The notes beneath the pieces were generated by a model. It saw only the letters and a list, made by a program, of their open reading frames with translations, did no database searches and was not told the DNA's origin. Both the position numbers and the translations under genes were made by a program. A stretch of 64,000 nucleotides of DNA from Embiotoca jacksoni (taxonomy: Eukaryota; Chordata; Actinopteri; Embiotocidae), in the NCBI GenBank assembly GCA_022577435.1, contig JAKOON010000026.1:4762142-4826141 (forward strand), written 5' to 3'. Of this stretch, positions 37,201 to 50,600 are shown in pieces (the stretch's first letter is position 1; every line of letters begins with the position of its first letter).

Positions 37201-39160
37201 AAATAGAAGCAGCAGCAGCAGCGGCGGTGGAATATTTCTGAATCTATATTTAGATTGGGAGTGATGCGTCTCACCCTCGCAGCCATGTGGGGAGAGACAT
37301 GGAAATGCATCAGGGTGGAGATCAATCCGACGTAGCTGCACCGTGCCATCAAAGCAAGAGCAGTCGCGGTGAACGTTTCAGCGTGACAGAAAAGAAGCTG
37401 AATTTTATTTCTACGTTTATTTCGCAAGAATATTTCAAAACCAAGCGAAATTATTAAATCTCCAAATGAGGCAGGATTTATAGAGTAGAAGCTGCGAAGT
37501 CACGGTTCCCTTGTGCAACCTTTTCACAAGCCGTCTATTTTTAGCATCCTCCGCCATCACCAGCACCAGCTGGATACAGGAATACCATCCGCCGTCCACT
37601 CGTTCACCAACCAATAACCTGACTCACTTTTCACTCGGGCAGATTTGCAAACCTTATTACTTTCCAGGACCTTGTCGCAGCAAATTGCATTGATTAGCCG
37701 GCTCTAAATCAGTTGGTCTTAATTACATTTACCTTGTATTGCTTGGCTAAGCATATAGCTCTGCATGATTGCAACTAAATTGCAATTAGCCGATGCCCCG
37801 AGTTCCCCGAGAGGAAGACATAACGGTGGTTTCATGTAAATCGATGGCAATGCAGTGGTTTGGACGGAGTCTAATCATCAGCAAAAATAATGAGGTGCTA
37901 CAGAAGCTGGCGAACAATGTCACTGTTCAACGTGGATTGATTTTCACCGGCTCAGGTTACGTATCACTGTCACACTTTATATTTCTGATAATATATATTA
38001 TACGATAGAGTTGGGCTTACGAGTGTTTTTATTCCATTCGTTGTATCCGGTCGAAGGAATCAGAAATTATTACCAAAAATCAAAGATGGCTTCTTTTATT
38101 GATTTCTTCTCCTATATTAACATCCACGATATTACTTTGATACCTTTCTTGCCTACAGGACACGATCACAACTTTAAAAAGACTGAGTATGAAAACTTTT
38201 CTGACCATAAGTATGTAAGTGGGTAAGTAAGTATTTTGTATATCACCTTTCACACATATAAAATTACAAAGTGCTTCACAATAATAAAACAGCCCACAAA
38301 CAGCATGATTTTGAACATTTAAAAATCCCTGTTAAAATCACAATAACAACAAACAAGCGAGGACACTAGTGCAGAGATAAGCCAGTAAGAAGATAATAAA
38401 TAAAATGTAGAATAGTCTGTTTTGATTAAGAAGATTCTCGTCTTTTCGGTCATTGTCATTTTATTACCTTTAAGTCTGGCAGTACAAGTCCTTAAAATCT
38501 TTGTCTAAATTAATTTAATGATAAAAAAAAAGTAACATGGCTGCAAATAACCATAATTCCAATTATCAATAATGTCATGATTATTTCCTAAATTAATTAT
38601 TTGTTAAAAAAAATTTTTAAAAACCCCATTACAAATTTCCAAAGCGTAAGTTGATGTGTTCAGTCTCTCTTTCAGATGATTAAAGTTAAAAATCCAGATC
38701 TTTCTATTTGTATTCGCATTCAAATTGTCATTTGTGAGAAGCTGGAAGATACAGACGCCGACATTCCAGCTTGAAAAATAACAAACGACTAATTGATTCA
38801 TTGATTAACTGATCCACCGCCGACCATCAAAAGGAGTGAGTGTTAAATAGTTAATGGCCGGGTGTGGCTGGCATAGCCAAGGCTCATGAATGAAATCATG
38901 AATTTAAAAATAAATGCACATGTTGAATTAAAGAGGCCGCTGTTTGATTCCATTGAGAAATTAAAAGAAAAAGTCCCCAAATGCAAAAAGTCAAACGGCA
39001 TTTTAGTTTATTCTGTGTGTGCCGGTCTGAATGAGCGCGAGTGGCCGGTCAACAGATGGTGGTGTTGACGGGCTGCTGGGTTCATTGGCCGGCTCTGCGT
39101 ACAGTTAGCAGGGGGTCACCAACAAGCCCTGGGGTGTTTGTCTCTGCCAGTCCCGTTTTA

Positions 39161-39200
<40 letters not shown>

Positions 39201-42200
39201 GCACACACGCAGTTGGGCTGTAAAAACCCTGCTTATCACAGCTCCATTCAGCTGTCAAAAACAACAACAACAACAAAAAAGAATAACCTACCTGAACGGT
39301 ATGATTTATAGACTGAGGTTCGTACTATCCGACAAGTAAAACAATCCCGCTCGGTGCCGCCGCCGCGGATACGAAACTTTGTTCTGAAGCTCCGATTCGG
39401 TTTTAGATGAATGAGCGACAGCGCGAACGGAAGGTCAAACCGAATGCCAACTTTCAGTCAAGGAGAACATTTTTTTTGTTTGTTTTCAGCTCAAAGGAGC
39501 GTGGCATGAAGGTTATCAGCAAACACGTCAAAAAAAATAAAATAACAAAGAAATAAAAGAAACGAACGTGCAAAAAGGATGCGAGCCTTCATGTGAGTGA
39601 ACGCACACACACACGCACACACGCACACGCACACGCACACGCACACACACACACGCACACACGCACACAAACACAAACGCGGCAGGTGTCTCAGACTTAC
39701 CGGGAAGTAGAGAAGCAGAGCTCCGCAGAGGATGGCCTCGAGCAGGACGAGACCTGATGCTCGGATACTCTGCCAAGACAGAAATACACACCAATTAATA
39801 ATCTTCTCATTTCTAAGTCAAATGAGTGTTGTTGTTGTTGTTGTTGTTTTTTAGCCACTTACGGGCATCAAAACAAGCTCCAACACAACACTGACATACA
39901 ATCAGAGTGTTTATTTGGAGCTGTTCTTCATGGGATCCTGTTGAATTTAAAATCAAGAAACTCACTCCTCTTTCAGCTCTGCTCTTGTGTTTGCCACCTT
40001 CGAAGGAAAATATTTGCGCCTCTCGGAGCTAAATTCTCTTCTGCATCTGCTGGCTAACTTTGCCTTTTTTTTTTATTTTGGGGAGGAAGCCTACAGTGGG
40101 TTTATTTGAGCTTTTCCAGTGAAAGCAGCTTCCTGCCGCTGCTGGAAACAATCAATCCCGACGAGGGCGGCGGGATTAAATCAAAGCCGCTGACGCCAGA
40201 AGCTGCAAAAACCCAAAACAATGTGCTGAAAGGGGCTAAAACGTAAAGCTAAGAGTAACTGCAGGATAATTCTCTGTGGGTTTGTCACCACAAAAGACTC
40301 CAACTAAATTACAAAGCTGCCTTTGCGGGAGTCAATAGTGATCCTTTCATTTTCATGAGTATGTGTTATTATCATTCAGAAAAAACAAAGTGACATGTCT
40401 AGTTTTACTGCATGTTGCGTACATTTTTGTCACCTTTAAAAAAAAAAAAAAAAAAATCTTATAAAACAAGATCATTTATGTTCTTGGTCTGCAGAAATGT
40501 AAAAATGATGTTCTTCTCTTCTGTTAAATGTGTTTACTGGCGAAAACTCTGAAAACACCGGTCACATTGCAGGTTCAAACAAGTTCAAAACAGCAGGATA
40601 TTGTAATATTTCAGGCACACTTCAAGTGGGGCTTTCTTCTTTGTTGGTTGAGAGAGAACAAAGCGTAGTGAAAGCTCCTCCCTGGAGGACTTTTAATAGA
40701 AGAGTCGGCCATTTGAGGCGCTTTCTGTGCACCTCTTGTGCAAGACATTTAGCAGCATATCGTCCTCTAACTGACAAGACGCTTGAGGGCGCTTTCAAAG
40801 AGAATAAGACAGCTGTGCCACCCATTTTTAAAAATACATACAAAAGAAAACAGAAGCTCTGTCTCTTTACGCCAGATGACTGATGTTTATCTCGTTTCAA
40901 ATCAAACAAATCTGAAACCCAAAACGGACTCATTTGCTTTGCGAAAATGAGCCATTTTTAATTCTACAGAAAGTCTGTGAAGAAGCTGGAAAATGAACTA
41001 GATCAACGCAGAAGACACGAGTGGTTCTTTAAATTAGCTCATCTGCTTCATTGGTGAGAGTGATCTCTTTACTATAATAGCAGAGCGCTCAGGTAGATAT
41101 TCAGAAATGCGTGTCTAATGCTTACAACAAAGCCATTAACTAAGGCAATTAAACAATAGACAAAAACAGGACGTTTCGGAGGATTTCACACGTTCGCTCC
41201 AAAGTTGATTTCTTTTTTTTTTTCAATACTTCGAAGCTGCCTGAACGCAGAATAATACGTGTGTAGAAGTATTCGAAACACACTCCTTGACCCTAGATTG
41301 TTAGCACCGTATTACACTGACGCATCTATAAAGACTTGATACCTGACCATTGATGTACGTACAATCTTTTTCTTACTTTGTGTTTTGTATTCATGGAGTC
41401 ATGCTTTCACAGTGCACCTTTCAAGGTAATGCGGCGAATATATTCCTCTGTAAAATCATCCAATTAGACGACAGTGACATCGTCAGCCAGGTGTCAACAT
41501 TTTACATTTCTCCCTGCCGCATTTCACAATAAAAAAAATATATTAGACCTGATTAATGTACATATACAGCATAATATGAATGAAATACAAGGTCTCAACT
41601 GTGAAAGAAAGAGGCGGTCAGCTATGATGTATAAATCAGAGTACACAAGCTTTTGTGCTGCCGCTCGCGAACACCGGTCGCTGTCCAAGGTGCTGATTTG
41701 GAGTTGATCTAAAGTGTCTGAGGCGTTTGAAAATGATTTCAAAGCTTTATTGTGACCACCAACATATGGATATCACTGGTTTATTCATCCGAAGGGCTTT
41801 TGATGACCATATGTCCCAGAAAACATCAAACACCTGGCGGATGTCATGTTGTAATTGTGAAATAAATTAGTGTAGTTCTCTCTTCTCCACCGTTGAGTTT
41901 CCAAACACGCACTATAACATATCAGTACGTCGTGATGCCCACCTTACTCCTGCGAAAGTGGTATATGAGCACCATGCTGATGAAGACGATCAGCATGCAG
42001 AGGCACTGGAAGGAGACCACGGCCATGCGAAGAGCGCCGTCCTCTCTCGCCACGCAGGGGGTGTCGTCTTTACAGTAGGCGCAGCCCTGCTGGCACGGCA
42101 GGCAGTCGCTGGCGGACCCCTCGTCTGCGTTGGGACCGCTGTCCGCTGCTTTTCCCTTTTTCCCCATCCCTGTCAAAGACGAGTGAAATTTTTTTTTTAA

Positions 42201-43455
42201 AAAGTGTTGACGAGTGAAAAAAAAACAGTTCCAAACGTTCAAGTATCAGGAGGAAGAAACACACCCGGTTGTTTTCCTGTCATTTGGCTGATCAGTATCA
42301 CATTTGGACAAGCAGGTTTTTATTTTTCCTTTTTCTTCATTTTACATTTTGTCCATAATATTTCACGATGTAAAAGAGGACAGAAGCACACTGCGTCGCA
42401 GCAATGATCATTTTTAAGTTTCCTAGTTATTGAATTTTCCAGTGGATCTGCTGAGATGAAGTCCTTTTATTGGCAGAGCGAAGTGTCCCGAGTACATACC
42501 TACGCTCGTCCCTCTCTGACCTTACAGGGAGTCATCGACGTTGTGTCAACGTGAGAAAGATGGATCTATATGTGTGAACATGAAAAGTCAACACTGCTGC
42601 ACCTTGTTCAGTCGCTGGCATATCATACGAGGCTGATGACTGCGGCTCCCTGGTAGAAAGCACACAGAGACATCGCCAGCGCTTTGTTATCTAATCTTGG
42701 CAAGGACCGGGACGATTGGCGAGTCCGTGCTTTTTTTTTTTTCTTTTTTTTTGTTGAAGCTTGGCTCGAGACCTGGCCGCGGAATTGCCACTCGAGGTCG
42801 AGGTACAAACCGACCACTATGACTGCTTTCTGCAGACCAAAAAACTGAAAGAGCACACAGGGTGGCAGAGCGAGCGCTAAAAAAGAAACTAAACTAAGGT
42901 AAGAACCAAACAAACCCAGGGGGACAACAAAAAGCAAGTGGACTTGTTATTGGTTCGTGTAGAAATCCCTTGAGAGATGCCCATATGGTTGGACAGATAA
43001 CGCATTTTGGACTTAAAGAGCTTTTATAGGGGCTTTATAGAAAACATCCATTGTCTCAGAGATTTGCAGGGATTTCGCCTTTAAAAAGAAACTGGCCTAT
43101 TTTTCAAAGCTATGACTCTGCACATCATTGATCCCTTCAAAAAGGACTACTTATCTCCGTAGCAATGAGTCATATTCCTTTAGCTCATTTCTTATTGGTT
43201 TGTTGCTGCTACATTTGCGTGGCACGTAGAGGGAGCTCGGCTACGGGAACTTCTCTCCCGTATTTATATGCAAGATCCACGGTGGAAGATCACTGTGAGA
43301 CAAAAGGAAAGTGAGCTGCGCAGGCTTCCTCTGCAAAGGAGTGTCAAGGATGTCCCCTTGTGGATTAACAGGCTTGTTATTGGCCCCATGGTGGGCCAGA
43401 CTGCAGCACTACGCCTCGCTAACAGGCTTGCCTTTCCTCTCTATTGTTGTGTTCT

Positions 43456-43532
<77 letters not shown>

Positions 43533-46500
43533 GAACACGTGAGTTTGTGTGCAAGCACAGCACAGCACAAGCAGGCAGAAGCAGACAGCACGGTTTTGAA
43601 GCTTTCTCTCTTTTTACTTTTCTGTGCACGAAGGAAGGAGTTAGGAGTTAAAAAAAAAAAAAATGGGTGCAATAAGATGGTGCAAAGACTGAGGGAAGGA
43701 AAAGGAAGGAAGGAAGGGAGGAAGGAAGGAGGGAGGGAGGGGGAAAAAAAATGGATGGAGAAAGGTGGTAAAATTGAGACGGGCAGAGGAACACCGCTGC
43801 ATGAGGTTCGAGTGGGTTGAAATTAAAAGTATGGCAGAGAAAGTGATGGAGGGCAGGTGAGCTCCACCGGGGTTCTGTGTCTGCAAAAGCCTTTCTTTTT
43901 TTTTTTAAATTAACTCACAGCAGACGGAGTAAACTGGAACTACCATTAAAAAGATATTCCCCCATCTCAAACCAGATTAGCCTCTCCAGGTACCGGGGGC
44001 CGCTTCAATTTTCCGACAGGGCGGACACGGTTCTTCCAAATACGTTTCTAAACCATATCTGACTCATGGTTTTATTTTTAGCTCCAAAATTCACTTAACC
44101 CCCTTTTTTTTTTTTAAACTCCTATTTTATGCTTAATTAACTATATTCACCAAAATGTAATGGTGGAAGTTGCATACCAAAACAAAACAGGTGGGGATTG
44201 ACTCAATTTCAAAGTCAGCCTCAAGTGGCCATTCAAGGAACTGCCGCTTGATTACCCACCTGCTAACGTGCTAAATTATCAGCTTCTAGATGCTGACGAC
44301 GAGGAGTCTTTTGGCACCTGTTTCTGGCAGTTGCCCAGCGGCGTTCCTCAAACTTAACCACTCGAACGCCAAAGCATAGCGGACACACGACTTCCCGTGT
44401 CGTAATCGCGAGCTCGCAAGTTCCATTTGACAGCAGCAAAGCAGAAAAAAAAAAAAAGGTCTATTTCAAGGATTCCCAAAAATGGACATTTAAGCTGGTT
44501 CTGACTGGGCCCCTTTAAAAAGGGTTTTAAAGATGTCATGTGACAGGACGACGTTTCCAATTCGGCTTTCGGGCTCGCGGAAACTCGTGCTGACTTAATC
44601 ACGTGTCGAACACCTCCGCCAAGAAAACACACTCCTCTGGGAGTCTTCCGGTGATCGATTTGTCGTGACTTACTTGTGAAGCCGCTGACGGCCACCCTGT
44701 CGGGATGGTAGAATCCTTTCTTGCAGTGGCACGTGTACTTGTCCAGGACAAATCCTTGACCGCGGGTCGGCAAACACTGCGAAGAGAAGAACACGTAGAC
44801 GTCAGCCCACACGGAGGGTAAATGTTCTGATGAGGCGCCAATGTAAAAAGCAATTAAAATATGTCATTGCAAAACCAAAAAGTCAAGTCTGCAGATGATG
44901 TTCAGTAAATGGGCCGTGCGGATCAAACGTCTAAGCGGGAGGGACATCGGTCTAATTATTTAAGTTGTGAGATTCCCCTCTCTATCTGACTGTGCCTTCT
45001 CCCTGCTCAATATTAAATTAGTGAAGCGTCCTCCGTTTGATTGAAAAGTCTGATAGGAAACAGACTGAGGGCTGCTGAGAAAAACACGAGGGGCGTCAGG
45101 GGGCATTCTTGGCAGACTTTGTGTGCTGTTTGCCAAATTACAAGATATAATTAATAGCTAAATTAAGACCAGACTTATTTGCCTGATTAGAGGAGAAGCA
45201 TTAATTCCATTTCTTGTGGGAACGAGATTCCATCTCCTCTTCTGTACGAGCACGTTCGGGTCACCGACATAAGCCTCCATTTCTTCCTCACTTTTTTGCC
45301 CCCCCCCCCCCCCCCCCACCCCCCCTCCTCAACAATAACAATAACTCTTATTTTCACACAACGCGAACGTGTCTTTTCTTAGCCGAGATGATAATGACTT
45401 ACGAGTCCCAGGAAACGACGAAGGGATGGAGGCCCCAGAATAGCAACGGGCACTTCAGCTGACACTTGACACGCCGTGAAGTGTTTGTGACCTGACTGAG
45501 AGATCTCGAGGCAAGGCCGGTGGTAGCGTCTAAATGAAGGACCAGTCACTGCGATGCTCTTCACAACGGACTGGACTCGGCGCGTCTTAAGAGGCAGCTA
45601 TTTGTGACTCCCGCTCTCTCAAGGTCCTTGGTGAGGTCTGAATGTATTTTTTTTTTCTCTTCTCAGTCTGAGAGAGTCGGCCGCACGGTCGGAGCCTTGA
45701 GAGGCCGGCCGAGACTCGAAAGCACAAGGTAATTACCGGGTTACTATTCAGCGGACAAGTTCCTCAAATAAATTCCACTGAAGAGACCAAAAGTGTTTGA
45801 AGTGGCACTACAGTAATCTGTTGAAGACGCCTTGCCTCTTTTCAGCGGTGACAGCCTCGAAAAAGAGGGCTTTTGATCTTAAAATCGTAAACCTGTGTAC
45901 GGCACTTTGCCACCGCGGCATCTTGACGGTATATCATACCCGCATGGTCTGATTTCTAGACAGCTTGCTTTGTATTTAACATAATTTTTTACATATTAGC
46001 CCCCAGATGTTTTGAACCTATACCACACCGCCACTTATTTTTTTACTGGTCGATAAAAACGTCCCAGACAGCATTCAAAAATTGAATTCATGATGTTTTA
46101 CTAAAAAAAAAAAAAAAAAAACAGACAGAAAAGTTCTGTCGATTCTGGTTTGTGGTTGTACTTCGGACAGCATATTACAAAGCTTCACTTGAAATGAATG
46201 AGTTTACATCAACAAATGGGGAAATTTATTTTCGTTTCCATCCTATGGGGGCGTAAACCTCGGGTTAATGTCCAAACTTGGTGAAGTCTTCGTCATTTAC
46301 CACTATATAACGTACGTTTGGCGCTGAAACTCGCCGCTATCGTCAACGTCTTTCGCACTCAGCCACCGCCATCCGGTTTCCGATTGGTCGAACCGTTCAG
46401 AGCGGCCACGCCAACCTTAACGCAAACAGGGACCGAAGCTGTCCCGCCGATGTTTGCGACTAGTTTGCCGATCGTTGTGGTGCATTTTAATTTAAAGAGC

Positions 46501-47493
46501 CTGATATTCCTCTCGGGAGGTGGTGAAGATCAAACCAGAGCTAAAAAAAAAATGAGAAAAGAAGAATACAAAATTGGACTTCAATTCTTCTCGTCTCCAG
46601 AAAAATGACTCCAAATGAATGTTTATTTTTGCTAAAATTGTAAATAGGCACATGTCCAGTACCCGACTCCTCCTAAATGGAAGAAAGCAAACCAGCAGGA
46701 GTAAAGATTCTCTTTTAATGACTGTTTTTAATGTTTCAATCAATGTTCTTAATTGTTTTAAAATGTCCTTTTCTTTTGCCCTCTGTTTTGATGCTTTTAA
46801 TGGTTTTATGTGAAGCACTTTGAATTGTCTTGTTGAAATGTGCTCTACAAATAAATGTACCTTGCCTTGCCTAGAGAACAAAATTATAGATAATATAGTG
46901 TGTTATTATGAAATTATTACAAAAAAAGCTTTTTTTAGCAGAGTGAAGTATAGAAACAAATTGCAGGATACTTTCTTCGATCTAATGCATTTCACTGTGA
47001 TTGCACTGCTAGTTTTAACCAGATTCCTTGTTTTAAAATAAATCAAATCTTGGATTTTTCTTGTTTCGGGTCAGATTGTTTTATGGACAGCAACAGAAAC
47101 AGCACACATTGGTTAACCCAACTTGGTCAGTCTGAGATACTTAAATTGAAGAGCTCACTCACTGCTTATAGGAAGCAGTTTGCATTTCAGCAGTTAGTTT
47201 AATCTAATGCATCCCGCGGCCATCGAAGCCACCGGATGAATCTGCAGGATAGATGGTGCGCCGGACTGGCGTCTCTCACTTTGATTTAGGCTGCTGAGTT
47301 GTGCTCTCCTTCGTCAGAATCCGCCCGGCGTGGCTTTAAATTAGGACTGCGGTGAAAAATGACTCAGGTAACCGATTTCAACTCTGATTCCCCAACAGCC
47401 GTCTCCTCGGGACAGGTGGAGCGTGCTGCAGCTACCGCCTGCCACTGTTAATATGCCCACCTCACGGAGACGCCAGGAGAAACAGCCAGAGAC

Positions 47494-47568
<75 letters not shown>

Positions 47569-47596
47569 TGTGCGTGTGTGTGACTACGCATATTTT

Positions 47597-47636
<40 letters not shown>

Positions 47637-50600
47637 CAGGGAGAGCCAGGAATAGCCCTGGCAGTGCATCCCACTCCTGCCCCGCTGCGGTGACTGATGC
47701 AGGCACTTGGACGCGAAGTACGTTGAACGAAGGGGAAGCAGCTACCTGCCATCAGTCCCACGTGAGCTCAGCCAGAGACAAGAGGCATTTCAACAGGCCA
47801 GAAAACGCATGGGTTCGGACCCGATTTGTAAAAGGTCGCCACTCAGGCTGAGACACCTTGGACAAATGTCAGGTGCGATGTAAGGTTATATCGAGATTTC
47901 TGCTCCAAGATGAAACCCTCTTCATTTCAAAAGCATCGCATCTGTTCGTACATAAGAAAAAAAAGAAAAAAGAAATGACATTAAGCAGCAACTTAAAAGG
48001 TGCCCCGTTAGTTTCTGACCGCTCGTAACTGCGCTGTGAACCAAATCCCTGTTTCGGCACGCAGGTGATGTAATGCACATTCCTGCCAGATGTTTTACGC
48101 CATGCCGGCGGTCAACGGGTGGCAATCATGCACCAGCGAGAAGCCGAAAAAGTAGACCGCAAGTTTCCCAACGATGATGAATGTGTGGAAGGTTTTGAAG
48201 AGGGAAAATAAATTCAGCCAATTTTTTAAGGCCTCGCAGATAGACACGGTGACATTGTCTGAAAACCATCGAATGTAACGTGGACCTTTAACGTCCCTTT
48301 AGTGTCTGAGATCCCTGGTGTCTGAGTAACGAATCTGAAGTAACAATCAGAGGAATCTTCGCTTTGGTTTTTTTGGTGGCACCTATGGTGATAAGTGGCG
48401 ATTGCCGATGTGGTAATTACAGCTTTTGAACTTCCCTTCCAAGAGGTCCAAACAGTGTCCCCTGTTCGAACGTCAGTCAGTCGGCGGTTGAAGAGCGAGA
48501 TTGTGGTGTTAAGCTCCGCCCACCCGCCCTCTCTGGCCAATAACTTCATTGACATTTACGTCAATGAAAATCTTTGAGATTATTAATTTTAATATAAGAA
48601 TTTAAACATTTAGTCAGTTGAAAGATCGTCAGCAGTAATTTTTTGCCTCATTTTACCACTATATCTTCGAGCAAAATGCCAAAGTGACATTGGTTGAAAT
48701 GTTTGTTGTTGTTTGTTCTTTTCCCCTATTTTGATGATATATTTTTCACTATGTTTTGTAATGTGACTAAACAATGTATTAATTATTACAAGAAATAATA
48801 CGCAGATTATTCAATAACGAAAAGATGAAGTTACATTTTTAAAATCAATATACTAGTGTAAATAACATGCGTAAAATACTGTCATATTCTGTAGCATTAT
48901 ATTATGATAAAAAAAATTACAGCTATTTTCTTTCTGCTTATAAAACATGCTGTTATAATATTTCAAATCAAGCACACACAAGCAATGACCTACTTCTATA
49001 TGCATGACATCTGCCATTAATTATAGCTGAAGTTCTGTTGACAGAAAGCAACTCAAGCTGACATGTTGTTCTTTCTCTAATAAGCTGAAGGCACTAAACT
49101 GCGTTGGCAGAGAGCAGAAGTCACTCGAAATTGCCGACAATTCATTCGGTCTAAAGTAGAAGATTAAAAAAAATAATATTGCGTTTGATTGTACAGAAGC
49201 TTAAAGAATATTAAAGATGTGAATCTATTTCTTCTGCACAAGAGACGATGGCAAATAAAATAAGAAATAGTGTCTGTTACAGTTCTGTCACCAGCATGAC
49301 CTGCAGAGATCAGTAAACACGATCCACCTCATTTATTCTTTATGACAGTCACGTGTGAGAGAGACACCCGGAGCTCGTACTGTATGCCTCCAGCACCCGC
49401 GGGTTCCCCCCACCAGCGCTACTCATTCTTGCTTACATCCCAGCTGTGGCAGCTGTCAATCCCGCACACTTTGACATGCTAATTGCCATGGTGACATGTG
49501 TGTGACCGCGAGCGAGGGCCTTTTTAATCGGAGTGCGTCACGCTGTGAGGCCACCGCGGTCCGCCTGCAACAGAGCACTTGGAACGGGCCGTAGGAAATA
49601 GAAAGAGACGCTGTTTTTCGGTGGTTTGTGTGATATTTCTTACTTTAGTTGTTGTTTCTAACATGACAGATTTGAACCATTAATGTATTTTAATATCTTG
49701 GCTTCATCAGTTTGTGATCTACAGCATCTGCTGGGGTGGTGGCGCCATCTTGTTAGTTTCCAAGCGGTTTGGAGCCAGAAGTGACCATATTTGTACGAGC
49801 TGTGGGGGGAGCGAGGGGATCTGACTAATTGGAAACCTGCCGATACTAAGTCCCGCCTACCAATAACTGTAACCTGACTGCGCCGCTGGCCTGTCAATCA
49901 AACAGACACACCTCCAAGAACAAGTTTTTTTTTTTTAAATCTTATTTTCTAATTAATGACGGGATTATTTTCAGATGGACCCCCAGAAAATGAATAATAA
50001 TCTCTGGGTGGACATTTTTTTAAAGGAATATAATGAAAATAATGTTCAATGCCTGAGCCAGACACGTTTTGAAACTGAGCTAAATTTAAGGTGTGGTTTG
50101 TGCATGACTGTTCACTCCTTCTATATATATATGTATACACACTTTCTCCAGACATCAAACACAGTCGTTCTCCTCCATCACCTCTCCGTGGCATGAAGCG
50201 GGGGAATAAACCCAACTCCAAGCACTAATTGATGCGGAGGCCAGGCATCTTCCACCTGACCAGGAAAGCAGGAACTATTTTAATTCTGCTGGCTAATTAG
50301 CGCCTGCCGAGGCCTCTTCCTCTCTTTGAAATAAGCCCACGCTCTTCCGGTCCAGCGTAGTGCCTAATCAACCGCTAATAGGCCTCTGTAGATATTTGTA
50401 ATGATACTACAGAGTGCAACATAAACCCTGAGGAAAGCTTATCATCCTATAATTACAGATTGAACTATAGCATACACAGAGAGGAGGTTAAAAGGAGGAG
50501 GAGGAAGAGGAAAAGGAAGAGGAAGAGGAAGAGGAAGGCAATTTATCCTGCACATACAGAACAGAGTCTGTTTGCATGCAGCCTGTTGTAAATCACCAGC

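Larger units (their letters stand above)
24932..39700 (-). other. gpr158 intron D-E
   Basis: A 14.8-kb GT-AG intron splitting TM2. It contains repeat copies near 25.7, 28.7, 30.4, 32.1, 32.3, 35.1 and 38.3 kb, poly(T)/poly(A) runs, C-rich blocks and several non-repetitive AT-rich blocks. No nested gene was recognised. The open frames at 27003-27557 and 31487-31915 show no known domain. Confidence 0.93.
42170..44673 (-). other. gpr158 intron B-C
   Basis: A 2.5-kb GT-AG intron with a CA microsatellite (43459-43530) and a GGAA/GGGA tract (43690-43743). No other feature was recognised. Confidence 0.94.

Noticed and set aside
47423..47851. Cys/Val-rich 142-codon frame, with similar frames at 7133, 14063, 19000 and 43409
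   Set aside because: They are CA/GT repeats read as CVCV or THTH.
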